Below are positions 47,543 to 58,958 of a stretch of DNA of 64,000 bases, one piece after another. The DNA is from Aegilops tauschii subsp. strangulata (taxonomy: Eukaryota; Streptophyta; Magnoliopsida; Poales; Poaceae): contig NC_053037.3 of NCBI RefSeq assembly GCF_002575655.3, positions 322,861,294 through 322,925,293 of the forward strand, written 5' to 3'. Position numbers and translations under genes: made by a program. The notes beneath the pieces were generated by a model, which was given only the letters and a program-made list of their open reading frames with translations, had not been told where the DNA came from and did no database searches. Within the stretch, counting starts at the first letter, position 1; every line of letters begins with the position of its first letter.

Positions 47543-47819
47543 GTAGCTGCACGATGGCGCCGGCACCAAGATGATGGGGCTGGAGCCCGAAGAACTCCAG
47601 GAAGTCGCGGAAGAAGCCGCTCGCGGGAAGCCCGAACCCGCGCTTGAAGTGCGGGAAGAAGACCACGCGCTCCCTGCCCTCGGGCCGCGGCTCCCGCTCT
47701 CCCCGCGGCAGGCGCGCGGCGACCTCCGTCTCCCCCAGCAGGCGTCTGGTTGTGCGGAGATAAGCGATGTCGTCGAGAGTGACGGTCGAACCCATCCACG
47801 AGCCCGACGGCAGCGCCAT
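47543..47819 (-). pseudogene. X antisense gene, N-terminal fragment
   Basis: Minus-strand frame from ATG 47819 (MALPSGSWMGSTVTL). It enters the 'putative gypsy type transposon' domain with ERVVFFPHFKRGFGLPASGF and FFGLQPHHLGAGAIVQL, and is cut at 47543 by the E junction. A TATA box lies 157 bases upstream. Its place next to the 3' LTR of X is the same as that of the antisense genes in E and T. Confidence 0.78.
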
Positions 47820-48429
47820 CCACAAAGATGTGGGAGAAGGAAGAAGAAGATGGCGAGGAAGCTCTGATCAAAGCAACGGGCGTTGCAGCGTGCGACGGTC
47901 GCGAGAAGTAGAGGAAGGAAGAAGAAGGCAGGGGGCGCAAGCGAGAATGATTTCCGCCGCCCCCTCCTCGCCCCAATTTATAAGCCACAGTTTGAAACGT
48001 GGGGGAGTGGGATCGTTTTCTCCCACCTTTCCCACTTCCCCGCAATAACTGCGCACTTACGTGCGCAATAACTGCCTCAAGAATGGCAACCGACTTGCGG
48101 ATGCCGTAATAAATTTGCGCGCGTGGGCCAAGGGCGCGCGGCCGCAGGCCCCAGCGCGTCACCCTGTCCCGTCGCGCGCGTGGCCTGTTAGGCCCCTCCG
48201 GCTTCCAGGCGCCACGTGGCGCCCGCGCGAAGTCCAATAGATTACCCAAAGCTTTGACGGACTCCTCGGTTTCCCACCTCTAACGGGGTGCCGCGATCCG
48301 GCTTAAGGAAGCCGGCACACAATGGGTGTTGCCGGACCCGGCGGCCATAAAATTCGCCTCCTCGGGGAAGGGAAACTGCGAAGGCCCTCCCATCCGAAGA
48401 CGGCGTACCTTCATAGCTTCGGGGACTAC
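47820..48429 (-). other. X antisense-gene promoter region and polypurine tract
   Basis: About 600 bp without a gene between the antisense start and the 3' LTR. It carries the TATA box at 47976-47982 and the plus-strand tract CTTCGGGGACTAC just before the LTR at 48430. Confidence 0.6.
47976..47982 (-). promoter_or_regulatory. TATA box of the X antisense gene
   Basis: The minus strand reads GGCTTATAAATTGGGG, with TATAAAT about 157 bases before the ATG at 47819. Confidence 0.6.
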
Positions 48430-49406
48430 TGTCGGGGGGGATGAACCCCAGGCAGGCAATGGAACCCAGATCCTTTTCAAAAACAACGGGGCTAGCAATG
48501 CCCCTCAAGCCGGCCCAGGCTTGGTCGGGTCGCTCGACCCGGCCAAATTCTCCAACTGGCCGGACTCCTCAACTCGGCCCCAACAACCAGCTCAAGACAA
48601 CCAAGCCCGACGCACCAAGACTTCCCCAACAAGCCAGCTGCACCCTTGGCGTGTTCTCCAACCCGGCCGCGGGTCAGCTCCCGTCCCATCCCAGCCGTAC
48701 GGTGGGACGAGTCTCCACTTACCGATGACAGAGGCAACAGTACCCCGCCCATGCCTCAGGTCAGCCGGGGCGTGGCAACAGTGCCCCACCTACCCGTTGA
48801 CCAGGGCGGCATGGCAAAAGTGCAACAGTCGTCACCAATGACGCCACCAAGCGGCGACCTGACGGAGTGCCATTGTAGCCGACTCAACCCGGCCGCTCCC
48901 TGACGATCGACGAGACGGCCAACAGTTCCCCTGTACCCAGCGGGCCCCACGCCCGGTGAACCCGGCGAGCCCTGACCCCCGCCGGGTCCCAGCACTGGCT
49001 TCCCGGACGATTACAACCCGGCCCCACGGCCTTGTAACATTACCCTTGTACCCCTGGGGGGTTGACCTATAAAACCCCCCCAAGAGCCCTCATGCATACG
49101 GGCGAACACAGAGAGAAACCAGCGATCAGATCATTAGTAGCGCACACACACCACAAGGAGAAGCAGCCTAAGCCCTGGCATGTCTTCCTTCTTCCTCATA
49201 CTGCTTGAGGAGCGACTCTGTACTAATACACATCAACTACACTCGAAAGGACTTGGGGTGTTATCTCCCCGGAGAGCCCCGAACCTGGGTATGTCTTGCG
49301 TCCTGCGCTCGCTCATGCCGACCTCAACTCTGGAGCCCACCAGTGCCCTCGAGCCTCCTCCTATCTTTAGCCATCCCTTGGCATCTGACGTGCGCCCACC
49401 ACGACA
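48430..49406 (+). repeat. X 3' LTR (977 bp)
   Basis: Starts TGTCGGGGGGG and ends ACGACA, followed by the target duplication GGAAC. It matches the 5' LTR with scattered changes and lacks one ACCCGGCC-containing segment. TATA at 49078-49084. Confidence 0.92.
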
Positions 49407-50558
49407 GGAACCCAGGCCCACCACTACATGGATGGAACCACCTATCCTTTCAGCCCCCACATCGAAATCACTTGCGGGTACTCTACGAGCCGACTCGACT
49501 TTAGTCACATCATGTAACCTATATAGTATGTATGTATATATGTATAAACCAGTGATCACGGCTCAATAGTATAGCATGGGAGACGGACAAGAATGTAGGG
49601 CCACTGATGGAAACTAGCATCCTATACTAAGCATTTAGGATTGCAGGTAAGGGTAATAACTGTAGCAACAATGACAGGCTATGCAGCAGAATAGGATTAA
49701 CCGAAAGCAGTAACATGCTACACTACTCTAATGCAAGCAGTAGAGAGAAGGAATAGGAGATATCGGGTTGATCAAGGGGGGCTTGCCTGGTTGCTCTGGC
49801 AAGGAGGGGTCGTCGTCGATGTAGTCGATCACGGGGGTATCGGCAGTGTCTCGGGGTCTATCGGAAAGAAGTAACGGAGGGGGAACACAATAAATAATAG
49901 AGTAATGAAAGCATCACAAAGCATATCAAGGCAATACGCGGTGCTAGGGGTGACCTAACACGGTACTAGGTGCTGCTGGCGAATGGGGAAAACATCCGGG
50001 AAAGTATCCCCGGTGTTCGGCGTTTTCGGACAGATGGAGCGGAGGGGACGGTTGCAGGTTCGCTATGCTAGGGACGTGTGGCGGACAAACGGACTGCGTA
50101 TTCGGATTCGCCTCGTCGTTCTGAGCAACTTTCATGTACAAAGTATTTTCATCCGAGTTACGGATTATTTTATATTAATTTTCAAAGTTTTAATTCATTT
50201 TCTAAATTATTTTAATTCGAAAATTAAATAGTTAGATGCTATGGGTACACATAAGTGTACCCAGAGGTGTACACATGGGGCTGACTGGTGGGGACAGGGG
50301 GCTGAGTCAGCAGCCCAGTCAGCAGTCAAAGTTTGACCGTTGACTGGTCAACCTGACCAGTAGGTCCCACATGTCATTAACCAGTTATTTAACAGATTGT
50401 TTAAATAGGTTATTTAGGTGGGGTGGTACCCAGAGGTCAGTGAGATATTTTAGTTAACTAATTTTAGTTTGACCCAAATTCCTAATTAGTGCGTGGGGGT
50501 CCCACAGTCGGTGGCTTGGGGGGGGGGGGGGTTAGCTGCTAACTAAAAGGCACGCTCA
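49407..50558 (-). repeat. Z 5' LTR (right copy), second part
   Basis: Resumes with the duplicated GGAAC and CCAGGCCCACC and is colinear with 12940-13950 of the left LTR. It then adds about 160 bases not present there, including a 14-G run at 50518-50531. It ends at GCTCA where Q2 begins. Confidence 0.88.
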
Positions 50559-52040
50559 TGTCTACTACGCAACTTTATTCTTGTAGACACGTGTTGGGCC
50601 TCCAAGTGCAGAGTTTTGTAGGACAGTAGCAATTTTCCCTCAAGTGGATGACCTAAGGTTTATCAATCCGCGGGAGGCGTAGGATTAAGATGGTCTCTCT
50701 TAAACGATCCTGCAACCAAATACAAGAAATCTCTTGTGTCCCCAACACACCCAATACAATGGCAAATTGTATAGGTGCACTAGTTCGGCGAAGAGATGGT
50801 GATAAAAGTGTAATATGGATGGTAGAAATATATTTTTATAATCTGAATAAATAAAAACAGCAAGGTAGCAAATAGTAAACGGGCACAAAAACGGTATTGC
50901 AATGCTTGAAAATGAGGCCTAGGGTCCGTACTTTCGCTAGTGCAATCTCTCAACAATGCTAATATAATTGGATCATATAACCATCCCTCAAAGTGCGATG
51001 AAGAATCACACCAAACTTCCTATCAAGCGGAGACCATAAGAATAAATTGTTTGTAGGGTACGAAACCACCTCAAAGCTATTCTTTCCGTTCGATCTATTC
51101 AAGAGTCCGTACTAAAATAACACAAAGCTATTCTTTCCATTCAATCTATCCTAGAGTTCGTATTAAAATAACACCAAAGAAATATTCATATTCATAATAC
51201 TCAATCCAACACAAAGAACTTTAAAGAGTGCCCCAAGATTTCTACCGGAGAAATAAAGACAAGAACGTGCATCGACCCAATGCATAGATTACCCCAATGT
51301 CACCTCGGGAATCCGCGAGTTGAGTGCCAAAACATATATCAAGTGAATCAATAAGATACCCCATTGTCACCACGAGTATTCAATTGCAAGACATATATCA
51401 AGTGTTCTCAAATCCATAAAAGTATTCAATCCGATAACAACAAAATCTCAAAGGGAAAAACTCAATTCATCACAACAAGATAGAGAGGGCAAAACACGAT
51501 ATGATCCGACTATATTAACAAAGCCCGCGATACATCAAGATCGTGACATCTCAAGAAAACGAGAGAGAGCGAGAGAGATGATGATGAAGATGGCCACCGG
51601 AGATGATTCCCCCCTCCGACAGGGTGCCGGAACGGGGTCTAGATTGGTTTTCGGTGGCTACAGAGCCTTGCGGCGGCGGAACTTCTGATCTAGGTTAACT
51701 TCTGATGGTTTCTCTATTTATAGGATTTTTTGGCGTTGGTTTCACGCTAATATGGGCCTCGAGGTGAGCACAACCCACCGGGACAAGCCAGGCGCGCCCT
51801 GGTGGGGTGTGCCCTCCTCGTGGCTCTTCTGGCCCTCCCATGAAGCTTCGGGGGTCTCTTTTGTTACAAAAAAAATTGTCAAAAAGTTTCAGCTCATTTG
51901 GAGAACTTTCATTTCTGCACAAAAACAACACCACGGTAGTTCTGCTGAAAACAACGTCAGTCCGGGTTCAAAACCATATAAAATTGTTGTAAACATGGCA
52001 TGAATACTTCATAAATTATAGATACGTTGGAGACGTATCA
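50559..52040 (-). repeat. Q2 3' LTR (1482 bp), complete
   Basis: Plus strand TGTCTACTACGC to GAGACGTATCA, so TGATACGTC...GTAGACA on the minus strand. A minus-strand TATA box CTATAAATAG lies at 51714-51723. It defines the LTR fragments at 5090-5211 and 13951-14689. Confidence 0.92.
51714..51723 (-). promoter_or_regulatory. TATA box in Q LTR
   Basis: CTATAAATAG on the minus strand, a near-ideal plant TATA box, also kept in the fragment at 14336-14345. Confidence 0.7.
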
Positions 52041-53851
52041 GCATCCCCAAGCTTAATTCCTACTCGTCCCCGAGTAGGTAAATGATAAAAGAAATAATTT
52101 ATGAAGTGTGAATGCTAGCAAAGTGCATAAGTTTGATCAATGATAATTTCAATCACTTTTCCAAGCATCATAACAGCAACTCTTTCTCATAAAACTTATC
52201 ATGATAAAGTAGCAATTGAAAATGGAATTTTTGTTGTGGAATGCTAGCTATCATAAACTCCTTTCTTCTGTAGCATGGATATTTGGACTTTTATATGGTT
52301 CAAAGCAATAGTCTAGTTTTGACATGAGGACTTTAATACTCAAGCATACCAACAAGCAACCATGTCTTTCAAAATATCAACGCTAAAATAAGTTATCCCT
52401 GGCCCATCATGCTCAATCATTGATCCATTCATGAAACATACTCGCATATTAGCTACACCCAATGCTCAAGTACGATCATAGTGCCTCCTAGTTGGTGCTT
52501 TATAAGAGAAGATGGAGACTCAAATTAAAAATAAAAATTGCATAAATTAAAAGAAAGTCCCTTTGCAGAGGGAAGTAGGGATTTGTAGAGGTACCAGACC
52601 TCAAAGCGAAAATTGAGAGATAAAAGACATTTTGAGAGGCATACTTATCCCACCAACGAAAACGACTTAGAGCTCCCAACACTTTCTGTGCTAGATATAT
52701 CATAAGCGGTTCCCAAACAGAAAATAAACCTTATTCCTTTTTCCACCATACTTTCGCTTTCCATGGCTAACCGTATCCATGGGTGCCCTCCATACCAACA
52801 CTTTCCAAGGAATTTATTATTTGACAACATAAAGTAAATTCATTTTTCATTTCGGGACTGGGCATCCTTAATACCTTTGCCTTACTCTCGTGCAATGACA
52901 AGTAAATAAAGACTCATCATGAGAATAACACATCTAGCATGGAAAATATTAGCCACCGCTCACCGCTTCGCGAGCGGTACGAGCACACAAAAGAGAAATT
53001 TATTTTGAAAATTAGAGATGCACATACAAATTTGCTTAGAACGGCAAAATAATACCGCATATAGGTAGATATAGTGGACTCATGTGGCAAAACTGGTTTA
53101 AAGGATTTTGGATGCACAAGTAGTGATCATACTTAGTGAAAATGAAGGCTAGCAAAATATTGAGAAGCGAACAACCAAGAAACGAATAATCTCATAAGCG
53201 AACATTGAGCATAATTAACATGAATAATGCACTACAAGTAGGATATAATTTGATTGCACAACTATTGACTTTCGTGCTTGCATAGGGAATCACAAACCTT
53301 AACACCAATATTCTTACTAAGGCATAATTACTCATCAACATGACTCACATATCACATCATCATATCTCAGAACTATTACGAGTAATCAAGTTTATTTTGT
53401 CCAATGATCTTCATGAAACTTTTTATTATATCCTTCTGGGATATATATCACTTTGGGACCAATTTTCATGTGTTGCTTTTGATAAGCTCAAACAAATATA
53501 AGTGACGATCAAGAGCATAATATTTCTTTCTCTCAAATTAATTTAAGTGAAGCAAGAGAGAATTTCTTCAAAAATACTAAAGCACACCAGGCTCAAAAAG
53601 ATATAAGTGAATCACTAGAGCAATTCCATAGAAAAGAGATTCGTTGACGGGATGTGAGTGCCGCTTACCTAGCCTCCCTGTCAACTATTTGAGGACTCTA
53701 TTTTATTTAAAAACTTTCAGATATAAGTATTTTATTAAAACAGCAAGTAAAACAAAAATAGAACGACATTCTAAGAATAGCACAACTCATGTGAAGAAGC
53801 AAAAACTTAGGCTCAATCGATACTTACCAATAATTGTTGAAGAAGAAAGGT

Positions 53852-53872
53852 GGGATGCCTACCGGGCATCCC
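53852..53872. other. Hairpin (Q2, first copy)
   Basis: GGGATGCC and GGCATCCC form an 8-bp stem around TACCG, followed by CCAAGCTTA. Counterpart of 1471-1493 in Q1. Confidence 0.7.
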
Positions 53873-54568
53873 CAAGCTTAGATGCTTGAGACTTCTTGAA
53901 ATATTATCTTGGGATGGCTTGGGCATCCCCAAGCTTGAGCTTTTGTGTCTTCTTAATTCCTTTTATTTCACGGTTTCCCTAAATCTTAAAAACTTCACCC
54001 ACACAAAACTCAACAAGAACTCGTGAGATAAGTTAGTATAAACCAATGCAAAAAACTTATCATTCTCTACTGTAGAAAATCACTAAAATTATTATTCAAC
54101 ATTGCATATTAAATGCCTCTGCATATTTAATACTCTCATCCTCAAATAGAATCATTAAACAAGCAAACATATGCAAACAATGCAAACAAAACAGCAATCT
54201 GCCAAAACGGTACAATTTGTAAAGAATGCAATATTTATCATACTTCCCTAACTCCAAAAATTCTGAAAAAAATTACCACACCGTAGAAAATTTATCAGAG
54301 ATTATTTTGCAAAAAGTTTCAGCATTTTTATCACATTCTGACTTTTCTAAACTTTCTGTTTTGAAACAGCAACATGTAGACTTGCAAAATAAGCATAGTA
54401 AAGGCTATCAATGCCACTTTTATTGAAATAAAAGATGCAAAACATTATTCTAAATAACAGCAAGAAAATCCTAACAAAATAAATTGATGCTCCAAGCAAA
54501 ACACATATCATGTGACGAATGCAAACATAGCTTCGAGTGAGGTTACCGATAATGTTGGAGACGAAAGA

Positions 54569-54592
54569 GGGGATGCCTTCCCGGGCATCCCC
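54569..54592. other. Hairpin (Q2, second copy)
   Basis: GGGGATGCC and GGCATCCCC form a 9-bp stem around TTCCCG, followed by AAGCTTAG. Counterpart of the weaker hairpin near 2201-2223 in Q1. Confidence 0.7.
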
Positions 54593-55268
54593 AAGCTTAG
54601 TTGCCTGGATCTTCCTTGAATATTAACTTGGTGTGCCTTGGGCATCCCCAATCTTAGGCTCTGGTCACTCCTTATTCTCCACATATCGACATCTCACCCA
54701 AAACTTGAAAACTTTAATCACACAAAACTTAACGGAACTTTGTGAGATAGACTAGTATGATAAAGAGCAAACCATTTCAGTTTTGGTACTGTCAAAGACA
54801 AGACTCATAATTGTTATCACAGAATTCCTACTGTAGCATATCATTTCCACAATTTATATTGAGCAATATAATCCATGGAAACTAGAAAACAAGCAAACTA
54901 TGCATTGAAAACAGAATCTGTCAAAAACAGAACAGTCTGTAGTAATCTGTACTAAAACCATACTTCTGCTACTCCAAAAATTATGAAAAAATTCGGACCA
55001 CGTGAGAAATTTGTATATTAATCTTCTTCAAAAAGAATCAACTCAAAATCACTCCTATGGTAAAAATAATAATTATTTTCGTGAGCGCAAAAGTTTCTGT
55101 TCTTCAGAAAGATCAAATCAACTATCACCCAACATGATCCAAGGTTTTACTTGGAACTTTATTGAAATAAAAGCAATAAAACATGATCAATACAGTAGCA
55201 CAATCATGCAAACACACCAAAAAACAGTAGGTAAAAGTGTTGGGTTGTCTCCCAACAAGCGCTTTTCT

Positions 55269-55862
55269 TTAATGCCTTTTAGCTAGGCAAGATGATTTCA
55301 ATGATGCTCGCATAAAAGATAAGAATTGAAACATAAAGAAAGCATCATGAAGCATATGACTAGGACATTTAAGACTAACCCACTTCCTATGCATAGGGAT
55401 TTTGTGAGCAAATAATTTATGGGAGCAAGAATCAACTAGCATAGGAAGGCAAAACAAGCACAACTTCAAAACTTTCAACATAAAGAGAGGAATTTTGATA
55501 TTATTGCAATTCCTACAAGCATATGCTCCTCCCTCGTAATATTTTTCAGTGGCATCATGAATGAATTCAACAATATAACTATCACATAAAGCATTCTTTT
55601 CATGATCCATAAGCAGAGAAAATTTATTACTCTCCACACAAGCAAATTTATTCTCATCAATAGTAGTGGGGCAAACTCAACAAAATAACTATCATGTGAT
55701 TGAAAATTAAAATCATGATGACAAGTTTCATGGTTATCATTATTCAATATAGCATACATGTCATCACCATAATCATCATAGATAGGAAGCATGCTTTCTT
55801 CATAATAAATTTTCTCATAAAAACTTGGGGGCTAAAAATATCATCTTCATCAAACGTAACAT
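55269..55862 (-). pseudogene. Q2 ORF2, C-terminal remains
   Basis: Matches the last third of Q1 ORF2: shared CDSYIVE, FIHDATE, PMLVDSCSH and HKIPMHRKWV. It is spread over two frames, so at least one frameshift has occurred (near 55600-55680). T cuts off the N-terminal part at 55863. Confidence 0.65.
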
Positions 55863-56335
55863 TGAGGGAGTCCTGGATTAGGGGGTCCTCGGGCGTCCGG
55901 CCTATTAGCCATGGGCCGGACTGATGGGCTGTGACGAAGACTGAAGACTGCACCCGTGTCCGGATAGGACTCTCCTTGGCGTGGAAGGCAAGCTTGGCGA
56001 CCGAATATGTAGATTCTTTCCTTTGTAACCGACCTTGTGTAACCCTAGATCCTCCCAGTGTCTATATAAACCGGAGGACTTAGTCCGGAAGGATATACTC
56101 ATTACCATAGTCATACAGGCTAGACTTCTAGGGTATAGCCATCATGATCTCGTGGTAGATCAAATCTTGTAATACTCATATCCATCAAGATCAATCAAGC
56201 AGGAAGTAGGGTATTACCTCCATAGAGAGGGCCCGAACCTGGGTAAACATCGTGTCCCCTGTCTCCTGTTACCATCGACCTTAGACGCACAGTTCGGGAC
56301 CCCCTACCCGAGATCCACCGGTTTTGACACCGACA
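55863..56335 (+). repeat. T 5' LTR (473 bp)
   Basis: Starts TGAGGGAGTCCTGG and ends GACACCGACA. TATATAAA box at 56063-56070. The short length and start sequence are ones I associate with abundant Triticeae Gypsy families. Confidence 0.92.
56063..56070 (+). promoter_or_regulatory. TATA box in T LTR
   Basis: TATATAAA within GTGTCTATATAAACCGG. Confidence 0.7.
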
Positions 56336-56354
56336 TTGGTGCTTTCATTGAGAG
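56336..56354 (+). other. T primer binding site (probable)
   Basis: TTGGTGCTTTCATTGAGAG follows the LTR end. The position is right; I do not assign the tRNA. Confidence 0.55.
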
Positions 56355-56382
56355 TTCCACTGTGCCGTCCTCAAAAGGTTCG

Positions 56383-58958
56383 ATGGCCCCTTTAATCGTC
56401 AACAATGACGCTGTCCAAGGAGAAACCTTCCTCCCCGGACAGATCTTCGTGTTCGGTGGCTTCACACCGCGGGCCAACTCGTTTGGCCACCTGGAGCAGA
56501 TCGATAGCTACGCCCCTGGCCATCAGGTCAGATTTGGGAGCTTGAATTACGTTGCGGACATCCATGGAGATTTGATCTTCGCCGGATTCAAGACCGCGGC
56601 GACCGCCCCTGGTCACCTTGACGAACATGACCTAAATCTGTCATCAGACCGCATCCAGGAGATAGCTCCTGCGACCACTCTGGCCTTAGATCCAGAGCAC
56701 ACTGCGGCATCCAAGGAGTGGAGGCTCGACCCCACCACGGAGGCCACAGATTCCCCGGCGTTGGAGCTGCACATGGACTTAACCTCAGACAATATCTGTG
56801 TCACCGGAATTCCGGACTCGTCTATGGTTATAAGTTCCAAACCATGTGAGCCCGCGGACGCCGAACTTGATCGCTCATCGATCTTCGAATTCAGCACCGC
56901 AGACATCTTCCAGCACTCGCCTTTGGGCGATATGGTAAACTCATTAAAGAGCCTGTCCTTGGCGGGGGACTCACAGCCGAACTCTGTCCGGTTTGGACTA
57001 GGGGCTGATGATCGAGAATTTTTCTTCCCACCCGCCACCCACTTCATAGCCACTGTCGAGGATTTAACCTACATGCTTGACTATGGCTCCGAAGACATCG
57101 CCAATATGGACGACGATGCCGACAAGGAGCAAGGCCAAAACCCGCCATTCACTGGAAGACGGACGGCCACTTCTTCCTACGACGTATACATGGTGGACAC
57201 GCCTGGAAAAATTAACAGCGATGACAAAGAGGATCCAGTTGAGGATAAACCTCCTGAGAGACAGCCCAAGCGCCAGCTTCCTCGACGCCGCTCTAAGTCA
57301 CGTCGTTCCAAAGACTGCAGTACGGGCACCGGAAAAAATAATACTCCGGACGATGCCGAAAACAATGAAGACCCCGTCAAGGTAACCTCCGAACAGGGGA
57401 ACGGGAAAATGAGCAAGTTAGCCCTGATGAACAGGCCATACACGGAGACTCGGAGGACAATAATTATCTTCCGCTCTCCGAGGAAGAGGAGAGCCTCGGC
57501 AACGAGGATTTCATCGTGCCTGAGGAACCTCTTGAGCAGGAGCGCTTCAAACACCGGCTAATAGCCACTGCAAGGAGCCTGAAAAAGAAGCAGCTGCAGC
57601 TTCAAGCGGACCAAGATATGCTCAATGATAGATGGACCAAAGTCCTGGCCGCCGAAGAATACGGCCTTAGTGGCCCAGCCAAAAGCTACCCGAAGCGTAG
57701 ATTGCTACCTCAGTTCGATGACGAGGCACTGGAGCCCGTACCACCATCACACAATGCGGCAAGCCAACCACAATTTGGTCCGGATAAAGAGACAACTCAA
57801 GCCAAACACCAGATCGCCCTACCTCACCGTAAAGGCAAGAATAAAACAGCTTGGGGTGGCACGTATGACCTTCGACAGGACTTGGATAGTAGAGCAGGAC
57901 ACGCAAGATCGATCTACGGATCGCGAGGACATGCCTCGACACGCGACGACGGCTACCTATTCGGACGTGACAAACCTAGCCACGCCCGGGCTGAAAACTG
58001 CAAACGGACTCCATCGGAGGTACGTCGCAGTGTGGCCCAACATAGAGGCGCCGCACACCCTCTTTGCTTCACAGACAAAGTAATGGAGCATAAATTCCCA
58101 GACGGGTTCAAACCCATGAATATCGAATCATACGACGGAACAACGGATCCCGCGGTATGGATCGAGGACTTCCTCCTCCATATCCACATGGCCCGCGAAG
58201 ATGAACTTCATGCCATCAAATACCTACCACTAAAACTCAAAGGACCAGCTCGGTACTGGTTAAACAGTCTGCCGGAAAATTCTATTGGCAGCTGGGAAGA
58301 TTTGGAAGACGCCTTTCGCGACAACTTCCAAGGAACATATGTCCGGCTACCGGACGCCGATGACTTCAGTCACATTGTCCAGCAGCCCGGAGAGTCAGCC
58401 AGGAAGCTCTAGACTAGGTTCTTAGTTAAAAAGAACCAAATCGTCGACTGTCCGGGCGTGGAAGCCCTTGCGGCCTTCAAACACAGTGTCCGGGATGAAT
58501 GGCTTGCGCGCCACCTCGGTCAAGAAGGACCTAAATCCATGACAGCCCTTACCGCTCTAATGACTCGCTTTTGCGCGGGAGAAGACAGCTGGCTCGCTCG
58601 TAGAAGCAACAACGCCAGCGACTCGGGCACTTCCGAAATCTGAGACGGCAATGGCAAGCCACGACGAAGCAAACACAACAGACGCAATGATAATGAAAGA
58701 TCACGCGACACAACGGTCAACGCCGGATTCAGCAATCCAAAATCCGGTCAACGGAAAAAGCCATTCAAGGCGAACCGAGACGGACCATCCAACCTAGACA
58801 GGATACTGGACCGACCCTGCTAGATTCACGGCCACCCCGATAAACCAGCTAATCATACCAACAGAAGCTGTTGGGTCTTCAAGCAGGCCGGCAAGCTCAA
58901 CGCCGAACACAAGGGGAGGAGGCCGTCAGGCGATAGGGACGACGGAGTGGTTCACTAG
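56383..58958 (+). pseudogene. T gag, one frameshift and three stops
   Basis: Starts MAPLIVNNDAVQGE at 56383. The first frame runs to about 57405, where a G/A run marks a slip; the true frame then continues through DFIVPEEPLEQERF. The capsid domain lies at about 58110-58600 with AIKYLPLKLKGPARYWLNSL and FRDNFQGTY. Stops: TAG 58410-58412, TGA 58641-58643, TAG 58821-58823. The last falls inside a CX2HX8HX4C knuckle (IHGHPDKPANHTNRSC). The frame ends at 58956-58958. The N-terminal 570 residues are acidic and disordered-looking, with an Arg/Lys-rich patch near 57250-57310. Confidence 0.82.

Larger units (their letters stand above)
21661..49406 (+). mobile_element. X: Gypsy element (Tat-like) with gag-pol and antisense gene, heavily nested
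   Basis: LTRs at 21661-22655 and 48430-49406 begin TGTCG and end CGACA. The target duplication GGAAC is present on both sides (21656-21660 and 49407-49411). The interior holds a broken gag-pol frame (22699-26759). Then come nested W, E' and E, and the start of an antisense gene (47543-47819, minus) next to the 3' LTR. Gag, protease and reverse transcriptase style and the antisense gene fit the Tat/RIRE2 group of Gypsy elements. Integrase is absent, lost with the segment between 26759 and 47543. Confidence 0.9.
11585..50558 (-). mobile_element. Z: non-autonomous LTR element with long LTRs, cut by X and Q2
   Basis: The left copy of the LTR (11585-16110) is the 3' LTR and the right copy (20316-21660, resuming 49412-50558) is the 5' LTR. 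This is shown by the initiator-Met primer site at 20300-20312 and the purine tract at 16111-16122, both on the minus strand. The interior (16123-20299) has no recognisable gene. X sits inside the right LTR at 21661-49406 with a clean target duplication. Q2 begins at 50559 and hides the rest of the right LTR. Confidence 0.85.
52041..55268 (-). other. Q2 3' interior, non-coding, with polypurine tract and hairpins
   Basis: The minus strand reads TTAAGCTTGGGGATGC (52041-52056) directly before the LTR, which is the polypurine tract. GCATCCCCAAGCTTA-like copies recur at about 53868, 53923, 54585 and 54640. Two strong hairpins are listed separately. No gene recognised. Confidence 0.72.
50559..55862 (-). 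mobile_element. Q2: Q-family element, 3' half before T
   Basis: Complete 3' LTR (50559-52040), polypurine tract, non-coding 3' interior and the end of ORF2 (55269-55862), cut by T. The rest should lie to the right of T, beyond the window. Same orientation as Q1. Confidence 0.88.
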
